Shown one piece after another: positions 24,719 to 33,047 of a stretch of DNA of 41,588 nucleotides. Below the pieces are notes generated by a model. It saw only the letters and a list, made by a program, of their open reading frames with translations, searched no databases and was not told the origin of the DNA. The translations under genes and the position numbers were made by a program. Source of the stretch: Flavobacterium panacis. GTDB lineage: Bacteria > Bacteroidota > Bacteroidia > Flavobacteriales > Flavobacteriaceae. The stretch spans positions 1 through 41,588 of the forward strand of contig NZ_JANKMS010000020.1 of assembly GCF_024649945.1 (NCBI RefSeq). The letters run 5' to 3'. Numbering within the stretch: position 1 is the stretch's first letter; every line of letters begins with the position of its first letter.

Positions 24719-26101
24719 ATGAAGAAGCAAGAATATGCCATAGTCGATATTGAAACCACAGGCGGGAATGCTAGTGGAAGCCGTATTACAGAAATTGCCA
24801 TTATTATTCATGACGGTACAAATGTGTTGGATCGTTACGAAACACTTGTAAATCCTGAGCAGGACATTCCTCCTTCTATTTTTGGATTAACCGGAATTAA
24901 TAACGAAATGGTTGCTAATGCACCAATTTTCGATGATATTTCAGAGAAAGTTCTAGAAATGTTAACCGATCGTGTTTTTGTGGCACATAATGTCAACTTC
25001 GATTATTCGTTTGTGCATCATCAATTGGAACAAGCGGGTTTTAAATGGTCTGCGAGAAAATTGTGTACGGTTCGTGCTGCGAGAAAAATCAAGCCCGGAT
25101 TAGGTTCTTATAGTTTAGGCAATCTTTGCAATTCTCTAAATATATCTTTAGAAAACAGACACCGCGCAGGCGGAGATGCCGATGCCACTGCTCTATTATT
25201 TTCACTTTTATTAGAATGGGATGATGCTGGAGAAATTGATAAAATGATCAAGAAAACAGCAGAAGATCAACGTTTGCCTCCAAATCTTCCTGCAGACGAT
25301 TTTAATAATTTACCGGCTAAACCCGGAATCTATTATTTCTATAATCAACAGAAGAAAGTCATTTATGTTGGAAAAGCGATCAATCTGAAAAAACGAGTGA
25401 CTTCGCATTTTACGGGAAATAATATCAATCCGCAAAGACAGCATTTTCTGAGAGATATTTACGGAATTTCATTTGAAATCTGCGCAACTGAATTGATGGC
25501 GCTTCTTTTAGAATGTACCGAAATCAAAAAACTTTGGCCCACTTACAACAGAGCTTTAAAACGTTTTGAAGCCAAATTTGGTATTTATCAATACGAAGCT
25601 AGAAATGGTTATAAGTATTTGGCACTCGGAAAAATGACCAAATTTCAGACTTGTATTCATGAATTCAACAACCAACATACTGGTATTCATTTCTTGCGAA
25701 GTCTTGCAGAACAATTTGAAATCGACCATCGTTTCTGTAAATATTCAAGACCCGAGGAAGGCGAATTTTTCTATAACAATGAAATAAAAGAATTGCCAGA
25801 TGTTTTACTTCACAATGAACAAGTCGACAATGCCATTTCCTTTTTATTGAATAACAGACCGAGTTTTGCCATTATAGACAAGGGACGATCTTCAGACGAA
25901 AGAAGCTGTATCTGGATTGAAAATGGCCATTTTTATGGAATGGGATATATTTCAAGAGATATAGCAATTAACGATTCTGATGAAGTAAAAAGTTACGTGA
26001 CACCTTATAAAAGCAATCAATATATCGATCAGTTAATTTTTGCTTACGCTGAAAAATATCCACGTAAAGTATTCTTCAATAAACAATTTTTCATTTCCTA
26101 A
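24719..26101 (+). CDS. DnaQ-type 3'-5' exonuclease fused to GIY-YIG endonuclease domain
   Basis: The 460-residue protein combines two nucleases. Residues 5-165 are a DEDDh exonuclease like Pol III epsilon: ExoI VDIETTGG (D10, E12), ExoII HNVNFDYSF and ExoIII HRAGGDAD. Residues about 198-285 are a UvrC/Cho-type GIY-YIG domain (KPGIYYFYN, VIYVGKAINLKKRV, LLLECTEIKKLWP). The last ~170 residues have no clear assignment. The fusion is known in bacteria. Here it lies downstream of an error-prone polymerase and shares a candidate operator with it, so it may supply repair incision or proofreading; that link is inference. Confidence 0.9.
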   Translation: MKKQEYAIVDIETTGGNASGSRITEIAIIIHDGTNVLDRYETLVNPEQDIPPSIFGLTGINNEMVANAPIFDDISEKVLEMLTDRVFVAHNVNFDYSFVHHQLEQAGFKWSARKLCTVRAARKIKPGLGSYSLGNLCNSLNISLENRHRAGGDADATALLFSLLLEWDDAGEIDKMIKKTAEDQRLPPNLPADDFNNLPAKPGIYYFYNQQKKVIYVGKAINLKKRVTSHFTGNNINPQRQHFLRDIYGISFEICATELMALLLECTEIKKLWPTYNRALKRFEAKFGIYQYEARNGYKYLALGKMTKFQTCIHEFNNQHTGIHFLRSLAEQFEIDHRFCKYSRPEEGEFFYNNEIKELPDVLLHNEQVDNAISFLLNNRPSFAIIDKGRSSDERSCIWIENGHFYGMGYISRDIAINDSDEVKSYVTPYKSNQYIDQLIFAYAEKYPRKVFFNKQFFIS

Positions 26102-26145
26102 ACCGAATACAAATAAAATAGAGCTGTAAAACTAAAATCTGAATT

Positions 26146-26772
26146 ATGACACTATTTAGCGACACCGAATTATTTACCACAGGTTTGGGAGGAAAAAAAA
26201 TATTTGATATTCCAGATTCTGAATTGATTTTAATCGACAACTTCTTCACCAAAGAAGAATCTGATGCTTTTTATGAAAGAATACTTCGTAAGACCAAATG
26301 GAGAGAATATGAAATGGAAATTTATGATAAAACCTATACGGTGCCGAGAATGATTGCTTGGTACGAGGACAAAGACAATACTGGAGCAGATCCAAAAGGT
26401 CCTGATTGGACTTATGAATTGTTAAAAATTAGAGGCCGTGTCGAAAAAGAAACACAGCTCGATTTTAATGCCGTACTCCTCAATTTGTATAGAAACGGAA
26501 ACGATGGTGTAGGCTGGCATAGTGACAGAGAAGATAATTCTGGCCCAAATCCTATTATTGCTTCTGTCACTTTTGGAGAAACGAGAATGTTCAAGCTACG
26601 TCATAAATTCAGGAAAGATATTGCGCCTATTGAGATTCCGCTACATCATGGATCTTTCTTATTAATGGCGGGAACGACTAATAGTTTTTGGCAACATCAA
26701 GTTCCGAAAACAGCTCGCGATGTTTTGCCGAGGATCAATCTTACCTTTAGAAGAACCAATCGAAATCTTTGA
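26146..26772 (+). CDS. AlkB-like 2-oxoglutarate/Fe(II) dioxygenase
   Basis: The 208-residue protein has the AlkB core: Fe-binding HxD at H125/D127 in GWHSDRE, distal His184 in WQHQVPK, and the 2-oxoglutarate arginines in PRINLTFRR. ASVTFGETRMFKLRHK and HGSFLLMAG are typical of AlkB/ALKBH2-3 DNA dealkylases. It would remove 1-meA/3-meC-type alkyl damage by oxidation. It starts 44 bp after the exonuclease gene, so it is probably co-transcribed with it and belongs to the same DNA-damage cluster. The length is typical. Confidence 0.93.
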   Translation: MTLFSDTELFTTGLGGKKIFDIPDSELILIDNFFTKEESDAFYERILRKTKWREYEMEIYDKTYTVPRMIAWYEDKDNTGADPKGPDWTYELLKIRGRVEKETQLDFNAVLLNLYRNGNDGVGWHSDREDNSGPNPIIASVTFGETRMFKLRHKFRKDIAPIEIPLHHGSFLLMAGTTNSFWQHQVPKTARDVLPRINLTFRRTNRNL

Positions 26773-26898
26773 TTTTTATAGCATTGAATCTTCAAAAAGA
26801 AGCATTTTTTAATTAAAACAACGTAGGATATTCCTTCTTTAAAAAGTTAAAACATGCACTATATGAACCTTTTACTAGGCAAAACCTATCTTTTTTAC

Positions 26899-26906
26899 TA
26901 TTTTTG
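26899..26906 (+). promoter_or_regulatory. Candidate -7 promoter element of the DUF1810 gene
   Basis: TATTTTTG fits TAnnTTTG and places transcription start near 26913. This rules out the in-frame TTG at 26904 as start codon and favours ATG at 26934. Confidence 0.5.
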
Positions 26907-26933
26907 CAACCTTTTTTAAAATACAATACCGTA

Positions 26934-27395
26934 ATGGCCTATTCGAACAATGATTTAGCGCGTTTCTTAGACGCACAGAACAAACTTTATCTTACCGCCC
27001 TTTCTGAAATCAGTAAAGGGAAAAAAGAAACACACTGGATGTGGTTTATTTTCCCGCAAATAAAAGGCTTAGGAAAAAGCGATACTGCAAATCTTTATGC
27101 CATTAATGATTTAAAAGAAGCTACAGATTATTTGGAACATCCAATTTTAGGAAAACATTTAATCGAGATTTCAGAATTGTTATTAACTTTTAAAATGAAA
27201 TCGGCTGATGGAATTTTTGGAGATTTAGATGCTCGAAAATTACGTTCTTGTATGACTTTGTTTTCTTTAACAGAAAATACAAATCCAATCTTTCAGGAAG
27301 TTTTAGAAGCTTTCTTCTCAGGAGAAACAGATCCTCTGACTTTGTCTATTATTAATTCAACTATAAAATCTGTTGATGAACCAATTGTACTTTAA
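26934..27395 (+). CDS. DUF1810 family protein
   Basis: The 153-residue soluble protein has the DUF1810 signature: LARFLDAQNKLYLTALSEI, then HWMWFIFPQIKGLGKSDTA (around 35-55), then KLRSCMTLF. DUF1810 proteins (calpastatin-like annotation in databases) have no established bacterial function; the conserved Trp/His/Lys surface hints at nucleic-acid or nucleotide binding. The start at 26934 is preferred over an in-frame TTG because the TATTTTTG -7 element lies between them. It follows the AlkB-like gene by 161 bp and is closed by a strong terminator, so it ends the DNA-damage region. Confidence 0.87.
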   Translation: MAYSNNDLARFLDAQNKLYLTALSEISKGKKETHWMWFIFPQIKGLGKSDTANLYAINDLKEATDYLEHPILGKHLIEISELLLTFKMKSADGIFGDLDARKLRSCMTLFSLTENTNPIFQEVLEAFFSGETDPLTLSIINSTIKSVDEPIVL

Positions 27396-27423
27396 CTCAG
27401 GTTTACAACGATTATTTACATTT

Positions 27424-27455
27424 AAAAGACACTATAATTCTAGTGTCTTTTTTTT
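27424..27455 (+). terminator. Intrinsic terminator after the DUF1810 gene
   Basis: AAAAGACACT pairs with AGTGTCTTTT around the loop ATAATTCT and runs into T8. It is a textbook rho-independent terminator. Confidence 0.9.
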
Positions 27456-27552
27456 GTGATTATATATTCACTAAAATCTCGGCAGGAAATTATCCATTTT
27501 AAGAACAATTAACCTTAACTTGCATAAATTCAACCTCAAACAAACCCAAATC

Positions 27553-27963
27553 ATGACCGAGAAAATCAAAGCTTTACAAATTATTCACCTTGGCATTTGT
27601 GCCGGGACAATTATTGCGTATTACATTATAGGCGATCTTACGCTAGAGAGCCTCAATATTCCACCTATCGATTCGTCATCGATTGTATATCTTATCATTC
27701 CGGTTCTGGCTATTGTTTTAAGCAGTATACTATTTAAAACACAATTAAAACAGATTAATCCGAAATTAAAACTGGAGGATAAACTTCCAATTTATCAAAC
27801 AGCTTCTATTATGCGATGGGCAGTTCTTGAAGGTGCTGCTTTTTTGATATTATTCTTAAAACCTGAATTCATCTTATTTGGAATATTGCTTATCATCTAT
27901 CTTATTTTCCTAAGACCAACAGAAGAAAGAATTACAAACGATTTATCCAACAACAATTTTTAA
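27553..27963 (+). CDS. Small four-helix membrane protein, unknown function
   Basis: The 136-residue protein has hydrophobic segments at about 9-29, 43-63, 85-104 and 106-124, and charged loops (KTQLKQINPKLKLEDKLP). This is the layout of small four-helix inner-membrane proteins often annotated as MFS-like or DUF. I do not recognise a family motif. The ATG at 27553 is preferred; an upstream TTG at 27520 would add 11 hydrophilic residues and lies within the probable promoter (TTAACTTG). The gene is flanked by terminators on both sides, so it is monocistronic. Confidence 0.75.
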   Translation: MTEKIKALQIIHLGICAGTIIAYYIIGDLTLESLNIPPIDSSSIVYLIIPVLAIVLSSILFKTQLKQINPKLKLEDKLPIYQTASIMRWAVLEGAAFLILFLKPEFILFGILLIIYLIFLRPTEERITNDLSNNNF

Positions 27964-27976
27964 TCTTACTCTATAA

Positions 27977-28010
27977 AAAAAGCGTCTTGTAAATTACAAG
28001 ACGCTTTAAT
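27977..28010. terminator. Bidirectional terminator between convergent genes
   Basis: AAAGCGTCTTGTAA pairs with TTACAAGACGCTTT; A-rich sequence flanks one side and T-rich the other, so it serves both the membrane protein gene (+) and the permease gene (-). Confidence 0.88.
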
Positions 28011-28048
28011 TTTATAATAAAAATTTAGAATTTTAAACTTCAGGCAAA

Positions 28049-29461
28049 CTACTCCTCTTTTGGTTTGGTTAAATAGTAAACAGGAATTCCTGTCAACATA
28101 ATCAAAACTCCCCATCCACAGGTTGAAAATTTTGTAATTAATAACGAAACACAAATTGCAGCCGCTATAATGATATACAACATTGGCAAAAATGGATATC
28201 CAAATGCTTTATACGGTCTTTCTGCATCTGGCATCTTTTTTCTTAAAATGAAAATTCCATAGATTGTCAGGATGTAAAAAATCAATACAATGATAATTAC
28301 AAAGTCCAATAAATCACCATATTTTCCGGTAAGACATAAAGCCGAAGCCCAAATACACTGTGCCCATAATGCCCATGCTGGTACACTTGATCGGTTGAGA
28401 ACGGCCGCTTTTTTAAAAAACAAACCGTCTTTTGCCATCGTATAATACACTCTTGCACCAGCCATAATTAAACCGTTGTTACAGGCAAAAGTTGAAATCA
28501 TAATCATAATTGCGATAATCAGCGCTCCAACATTTCCAAAAATATAGTCTGAAGCGACAACTGCAACACGATCAAATTTTGCTGTTGCAATCTCATCAAG
28601 AGGAACTACAGCTAGATACATAATATTCGTTAAAACATAAATAATCGTAACAATAAAAGTTCCAAGAAACAAACTGAGGCCAACATTACGTTGTGGGTTT
28701 TTAATTTCTCCAGCAATAAAAGTTACTCCGTTCCAGGCATCACTAGAAAATAAAGATCCTACCATTGCAGCAGAAATTCCAGAAATCAAAGCCGTTCCGC
28801 CAATTGGTAGCCATGAGCCACTTTCTTTATCAAATGTTCGTGTGTTCCATCCATCAGCCCAATTTGCATCCCAAACAGAAGCTTTAGCGGCAAGCGTTAA
28901 TCCAAAAACAATTAATCCAACCAATGACAAAATTTTGATAATGGTTAAAACCGTTTGGAGAATTTTACCATTTTTTACTCCTCGGCTATTAATATAACTC
29001 AACAAAACGATTGTAAAAATAGAAACCAATTGTGCTGCATTGAGCTTAAACGAACCCAATTCATACAATATATTCTCGTCACTTAAAGGTTCATACAAAT
29101 AAGCTGCAAATTTTGAAAAAGCTACTCCCACAGCAGCAATTGTACCGGTTTGGATTACAGCAAAAAAACTCCAACCATACAAAAAAGCAATCAATTTGTT
29201 GTACGCTTCTTTTAAATACACATACTGTCCGCCAGCTTTTGGAAACATCGCGCTTAATTCGCCATAACTTACTGCGGCGATAATTGTAATTAATCCCGAG
29301 ATTAGCCAAATGAGAGTCAGCCATCCTGCCGAGCCCACTTGCCGAGCAATATCAGCGCTTACAATAAATATCCCAGATCCTATCATAGAGCCAACCACAA
29401 GCATGGTTCCGTCTAATAATCCGAGTTCTCTTTTAAAATGTTCTTGGTCGTTTTCTTGCAT
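28049..29461 (-). CDS. APC-family amino acid permease
   Basis: The 470-residue inner-membrane transporter has about 12 helices. The substrate-site motif GSMIGSGIFIVSA in helix 1 (about 22-34 of the chosen frame) and NARGV-like SYINSRGVKNGK place it in the APC superfamily, near SteT/LAT-type amino acid exchangers. The start at 29461 (MQENDQEHFKREL) is chosen over an in-frame ATG at 29515, since the added 18 residues are unlike the family and overlap a likely promoter (TTTG and TATCTTTA on the minus strand). The intact copy of the structured element 29602-29687 lies upstream on the same strand. Substrate unknown. Confidence 0.9.
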   Translation of the reverse strand: MQENDQEHFKRELGLLDGTMLVVGSMIGSGIFIVSADIARQVGSAGWLTLIWLISGLITIIAAVSYGELSAMFPKAGGQYVYLKEAYNKLIAFLYGWSFFAVIQTGTIAAVGVAFSKFAAYLYEPLSDENILYELGSFKLNAAQLVSIFTIVLLSYINSRGVKNGKILQTVLTIIKILSLVGLIVFGLTLAAKASVWDANWADGWNTRTFDKESGSWLPIGGTALISGISAAMVGSLFSSDAWNGVTFIAGEIKNPQRNVGLSLFLGTFIVTIIYVLTNIMYLAVVPLDEIATAKFDRVAVVASDYIFGNVGALIIAIMIMISTFACNNGLIMAGARVYYTMAKDGLFFKKAAVLNRSSVPAWALWAQCIWASALCLTGKYGDLLDFVIIIVLIFYILTIYGIFILRKKMPDAERPYKAFGYPFLPMLYIIIAAAICVSLLITKFSTCGWGVLIMLTGIPVYYLTKPKEE

Positions 29462-29601
29462 TTTTATTGGTTTAGTGTTGGTTAAAGATATACTTTTTTT
29501 AAATCCCAAATCCAAAAATTCCGAATTCCAATCTTACCCTTATCTGTCAATTTGAGTCATAATCAAAACCAATTTAAAACAAAATCTAAGTTTAATAATT
29601 T

Positions 29602-29687
29602 GGGCGTATCCCTTCGGGTCGGGCTATCGGCTATATCTTTTATTCCGCTTCTCTCCATAAAAGGATACCGCCTCTATCCCTTACGCA
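29602..29687 (-). ncRNA. Conserved structured element, copy 2 (Flavo-1-like candidate)
   Basis: On the minus strand it reads GGGATAGAGGCGGTATCCTT, a hairpin closed by TCCTTTTAT/ATAAAAGA, then ATAGCCGATAGCCCGA and CCCGAAGGG, ending ACGCCC. This is the same layout as 14361-14442 (GATAG-n-GG...ATCCTTTT...AAAAGAT...CGGATAGCGGGA). It is 140 bp upstream of the permease start, in the 286-bp gap 29462-29747, which otherwise shows only AATTCCAA words. Confidence 0.55.
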
Positions 29688-29747
29688 AATCTTTTTCATA
29701 AGAACTTTTTGAGTAACTCATTTAAGAATAAGTCTTACTTTTATCGT

Positions 29748-30143
29748 ATGGAACAACACGAATTATTAATTAATAAAATTGCTCAGAGCAAAATAGGCTT
29801 TGATTCTGGCTTGCAAATTTTATTGGAGAGTTATAATTTTAAAGAACTTTTCAAAACCCTTCAATTCTATATTTTTAATTCAATTCCAAACAAAACAGAT
29901 TACAATTCAGAAAGTTATCAAATGGCAATTAATACAATTCCATTAAAACCGACTTACACTTCAATTGTAATTCTGAAACAATTTCCAACAAAAATTGCTT
30001 TTAACAAACTGGAGGCACTTCCCGAGAATGAAAATAAGAAAACAATAACAGCTCTACTTTGGATTTTTAAAATAACCGATACCGAAAGAAGAAATACAGA
30101 ATGCAAAAATGGATGTGGGCATTTTTGGCATGAAATCAATTAG
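29748..30143 (+). CDS. DUF5958-like protein
   Basis: The 131-residue soluble protein resembles the DUF5958 pattern: an N-terminal helical part, then LKPTYTSIVILKQFPTKIAF (about 65-84) and LPENENKKTITALLWIFKI-TD, ending in a Cys/His tail ECKNGCGHFWHEIN. The tail could bind a metal. The family has no known function. The ATG at 29748 is preferred; a TTG 39 bp upstream is also in frame but the added residues look unrelated. The gene sits between the permease gene and a methyltransferase gene with no evident operon. Confidence 0.62.
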   Translation: MEQHELLINKIAQSKIGFDSGLQILLESYNFKELFKTLQFYIFNSIPNKTDYNSESYQMAINTIPLKPTYTSIVILKQFPTKIAFNKLEALPENENKKTITALLWIFKITDTERRNTECKNGCGHFWHEIN

Positions 30144-30205
30144 ATAAGTTCTTGTGATTTTTAAAGCTTAAAGATTTTTTTTATCTTTAAATAAAAACAT
30201 TCATT

Positions 30206-30964
30206 ATGACTTGGGATCCAAAAAAATACAACGAATTTAAAGAAGTACGTTTTAAACCATTTGAAGATCTCTTTAGCCATATTGTTGACAAACCCAATCT
30301 AAAAGTGATTGATTTAGGTTGTGGAACTGGCGAACTAACCCAAAAACTAGCCGAAAGATTAACTGAACCCAATGTTCTTGGTGTAGATAATTCTGCCGAA
30401 ATGCTGACAAAAGCTCCTGCAAGAGAAAATCTTCAGTTTAAAGAAAAAACTATTTTAGAACAACTAGAAGAAGAAACCAAATGGGACTTGATTTTTTCAA
30501 ATGCAGCACTACAATGGGTTGACGATCATAAAGAACTTTTTCCGAGAATCATTTCGCACCTAAATGCTGGTGGGCAATTGGCTGTACAAATGCCACAGCA
30601 AAACGAAAACATTCTCAATAAAATACTTTTAAATCTAGTTCAAGAAGAACCTTTTGCTTCTTATCTGAATAATTGGACAAGACCTTCTCCTGTTCTGACT
30701 TTAGATGAATATGCTACAATTCTGTTCGACAATGGAGGAAAAGATCTTATCATATATGAAAAAGTATATCCTATAATTTCAGCCAAACAAAATGATTTTT
30801 TCGATTTTATTTCTGGTTCAGCACTAACCGTTTATCAGGAACGATTGAATGAAAATCAATTTCACGAATTAAGTACAGAATTTAAAAAAAGAATAAATAC
30901 TTATTTCCCAAACGTTCCATCTATTTATGCATTCAGAAGGTTAATTCTTTATGCTAAATTTTAG
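30206..30964 (+). CDS. SAM-dependent methyltransferase, trans-aconitate 2-methyltransferase-like
   Basis: The 252-residue class I methyltransferase carries the SAM-binding motif VIDLGCGTGELT at about 34-45, the acidic loop GVDNSAEML and motif IV DLIFSNAALQWVDDH. The N-terminal WDPKKYNEF and the overall length match Tam, which methylates trans-aconitate. Other Tam-like enzymes act on other small carboxylates, so the substrate is uncertain. It starts 62 bp after the DUF5958-like gene; a small hairpin (TTAAAGAT/ATCTTTAA with T-rich loop) lies between them, and it has its own likely promoter region. Confidence 0.88.
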   Translation: MTWDPKKYNEFKEVRFKPFEDLFSHIVDKPNLKVIDLGCGTGELTQKLAERLTEPNVLGVDNSAEMLTKAPARENLQFKEKTILEQLEEETKWDLIFSNAALQWVDDHKELFPRIISHLNAGGQLAVQMPQQNENILNKILLNLVQEEPFASYLNNWTRPSPVLTLDEYATILFDNGGKDLIIYEKVYPIISAKQNDFFDFISGSALTVYQERLNENQFHELSTEFKKRINTYFPNVPSIYAFRRLILYAKF

Positions 30965-31085
30965 TTTTCTACACGAAGAAAACACCTAAACAACTACCTT
31001 TTAACGACTTAAACAAAAATCAACGAATTATAAAAAAATTTGCTTGAAAGTCATTTTTTTGTAAAACTTATAAGATAAATTTCAT

Positions 31086-31093
31086 TATATTTG
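31086..31093 (+). promoter_or_regulatory. Candidate promoter of the histidine kinase/response regulator pair
   Basis: TATATTTG fits the -7 consensus TAnnTTTG. A TTTG at 31058-31061 could be a -33 element, though the spacing (24 bp) is long. It implies an untranslated leader of about 140 nt before 31244. Confidence 0.45.
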
Positions 31094-31243
31094 AGTAAAT
31101 CATTCCAAATCTATTTTTTAAACGCCTATAATTTTAACAAATGTTTAATTTAACATTAAAATAATCTTACCCCATAAGATTGTTTTAAGATTAGAAAAAA
31201 CAAAGAAAGACACCTTTATTATTAACCTACTAATTATAAGTTT

Positions 31244-32668
31244 ATGTCTAAGTTACAAGCTTTAAAAAACTTTCGTTTTCCCAATGTCTTTATCCTTATT
31301 TTAATTGTTTTCATCTCTTGCGCATTACTTATCTGTATTAACTTTTTCACCATTAAAATGCTATCTGCAAGCAGAGCTTATGTAAATGGAGAATCGCATT
31401 ATTCTAAGGGACAAAAAGATGCTTCCCGTCATCTTATAACTTATCTCTATACCAAAAATCCAAATCAATGGAAATTGTATTTGGAAGAATTAAAAATACC
31501 ACAAGGAGATGGCACTGCAAGAATTACACTTTTAAAAGCAGGAGACAATAAAATCGCTCGAAAAGGATTATTAATTGGTCGAAATCACGAAGAAGATTTA
31601 GATGATATTATTTGGTTATTTGACAATTTCAAGCAAGTTTCTTATTTATCAAAAGCCATAGAAGAATGGGGAAAAGGCGACAAACTCATTTTTCAATTAT
31701 TTGTTATTGGCCAAGAAATTAATGCCAAAATTAACCACAAACTTCTAACTCTCGAAGATCAAAAACGTTACCTAAAAGAAATAAGCACAATAAGTGATCA
31801 ACTAACAATTAATCAACGTAATTTTTCTAACATCTTAGGAGAAGGAACACGCAAAATAAAAGATTTGCTCATTTTTACAAATATCTTTTTCATCCTGATT
31901 ATAATCTGCAGTGTGTGTCTTTACTATTCGATTATGGTTAAAAGACTTTTGATTTCGAAAAAAGAAATCGAAGTTAAAAACGAAAATCTGGTGATTGTAA
32001 ACCGTGAATTAGACCGATTTGTTTACAGTGCTTCCCACGATCTTAGATCTCCAATAACTTCATTAAAAGGGCTAATCGAAATCACAGCATTAGAAGACGA
32101 TGTTAATCAGGTTCGTAGTTATCTGCAAATGATGCATCAAAGTCTGGCTCGTCAGGATCAATTTATTAGCGACATTATTGATTATTCTAAAAACAAAAGA
32201 AAAGAGGTAATCATGGAACCTGTCAGTTTAAAAGAATTGTTTAATGAAGCTATTTTACAATTAATGCATATTGAAAATGCCAGTAGAATAAAATTCACAC
32301 AGGAAATTGAGATAGATCAAATTGAGAGCGATAGTCTTCGTCTAAAAATCATCATCAACAATCTAATTTCAAACGCTATAAAATATGCCGATTGCAGTAA
32401 ACAAGAAATGTTCATTACAGTCAAAACATATTTCAGCGAAGGTTTGAACAAAATTGAAGTCGAGGATAACGGAATTGGAATTCAAGACGAACACAAAGAA
32501 AATATTTTTGATATGTATTTCGGAACCAACAAAAACAAAGGTTCCGGATTAGGATTATATATCGTAAAAGAAGCCGTTGAAAATATCAAAGGTGATATTT
32601 CTGTTTTTTCAGAAAGTAGTATTGGAAGTAAATTTATAGTAACTATACCTAACCAACATGCCATTTAG
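31244..32668 (+). CDS. Membrane histidine kinase
   Basis: The 474-residue kinase has two membrane helices (about 15-39 and 209-230) around a ~165-residue extracytoplasmic helical domain, a short coiled linker (about 235-258), a HisKA domain with SASHDLRSP and H265 as phospho-acceptor, and a HATPase domain (INNLISNAIKYAD, EDNGIGIQ, GSGLGLYIVKEA). There is no HAMP or PAS. Its stop overlaps the next gene by 11 bp, and that gene encodes a stand-alone receiver domain, so the two form a translationally coupled two-component pair. The signal is unknown. Confidence 0.92.
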   Translation: MSKLQALKNFRFPNVFILILIVFISCALLICINFFTIKMLSASRAYVNGESHYSKGQKDASRHLITYLYTKNPNQWKLYLEELKIPQGDGTARITLLKAGDNKIARKGLLIGRNHEEDLDDIIWLFDNFKQVSYLSKAIEEWGKGDKLIFQLFVIGQEINAKINHKLLTLEDQKRYLKEISTISDQLTINQRNFSNILGEGTRKIKDLLIFTNIFFILIIICSVCLYYSIMVKRLLISKKEIEVKNENLVIVNRELDRFVYSASHDLRSPITSLKGLIEITALEDDVNQVRSYLQMMHQSLARQDQFISDIIDYSKNKRKEVIMEPVSLKELFNEAILQLMHIENASRIKFTQEIEIDQIESDSLRLKIIINNLISNAIKYADCSKQEMFITVKTYFSEGLNKIEVEDNGIGIQDEHKENIFDMYFGTNKNKGSGLGLYIVKEAVENIKGDISVFSESSIGSKFIVTIPNQHAI

Positions 32669-33041
32669 ATCTCAATTTATTATCATAGAAGACAACTTAA
32701 TTGATCAGTTTGTCACAAAAAAATTACTTAAAAAAGGATTAGATGTTAACCCATTATATATTGCCAATAATGGAAAAGAAGGATTGGAGTGGCTTCTTAA
32801 ACATCAAAATAACCAACCACTGGTTATAATTTTAGACATTCAGATGCCTATTATGAACGGATTTCAATTTTTAGATGAATTCGAAAGACTTGCTGAAAAT
32901 ATAAAAGATAAAATTGAAATCTTCGTACTTTCGTCTACTTTGGATACCGACGAAATCAACAAAGTGAAAGAAAACAAATACGTTTCTGATTTTTGGAACA
33001 AACCCTTCAGATTGGAATTATTACAAAAGACTTTTGTTTAA
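32658..33041 (+). CDS. CheY/Rcp1-like single-domain response regulator
   Basis: The 127-residue protein is a receiver domain only: acidic pair E11-D12, phospho-acceptor D60 in ILDIQMP, the switch region VLSSTLD and conserved Lys in WNKPF. No DNA-binding domain follows, so output is by protein-protein contact, as in CheY or Rcp1 (the cyanobacterial phytochrome partner). It overlaps the kinase gene by 11 bp, which indicates coupled translation and a dedicated pair. A downstream effector is not visible nearby. Confidence 0.93.
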   Translation: MPFRSQFIIIEDNLIDQFVTKKLLKKGLDVNPLYIANNGKEGLEWLLKHQNNQPLVIILDIQMPIMNGFQFLDEFERLAENIKDKIEIFVLSSTLDTDEINKVKENKYVSDFWNKPFRLELLQKTFV

Positions 33042-33047
33042 AAAAGA

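Noticed and set aside
27520..27552. TTG start for the small membrane protein
   Set aside because: It adds hydrophilic residues and overlaps the promoter; ATG at 27553 is next in frame.
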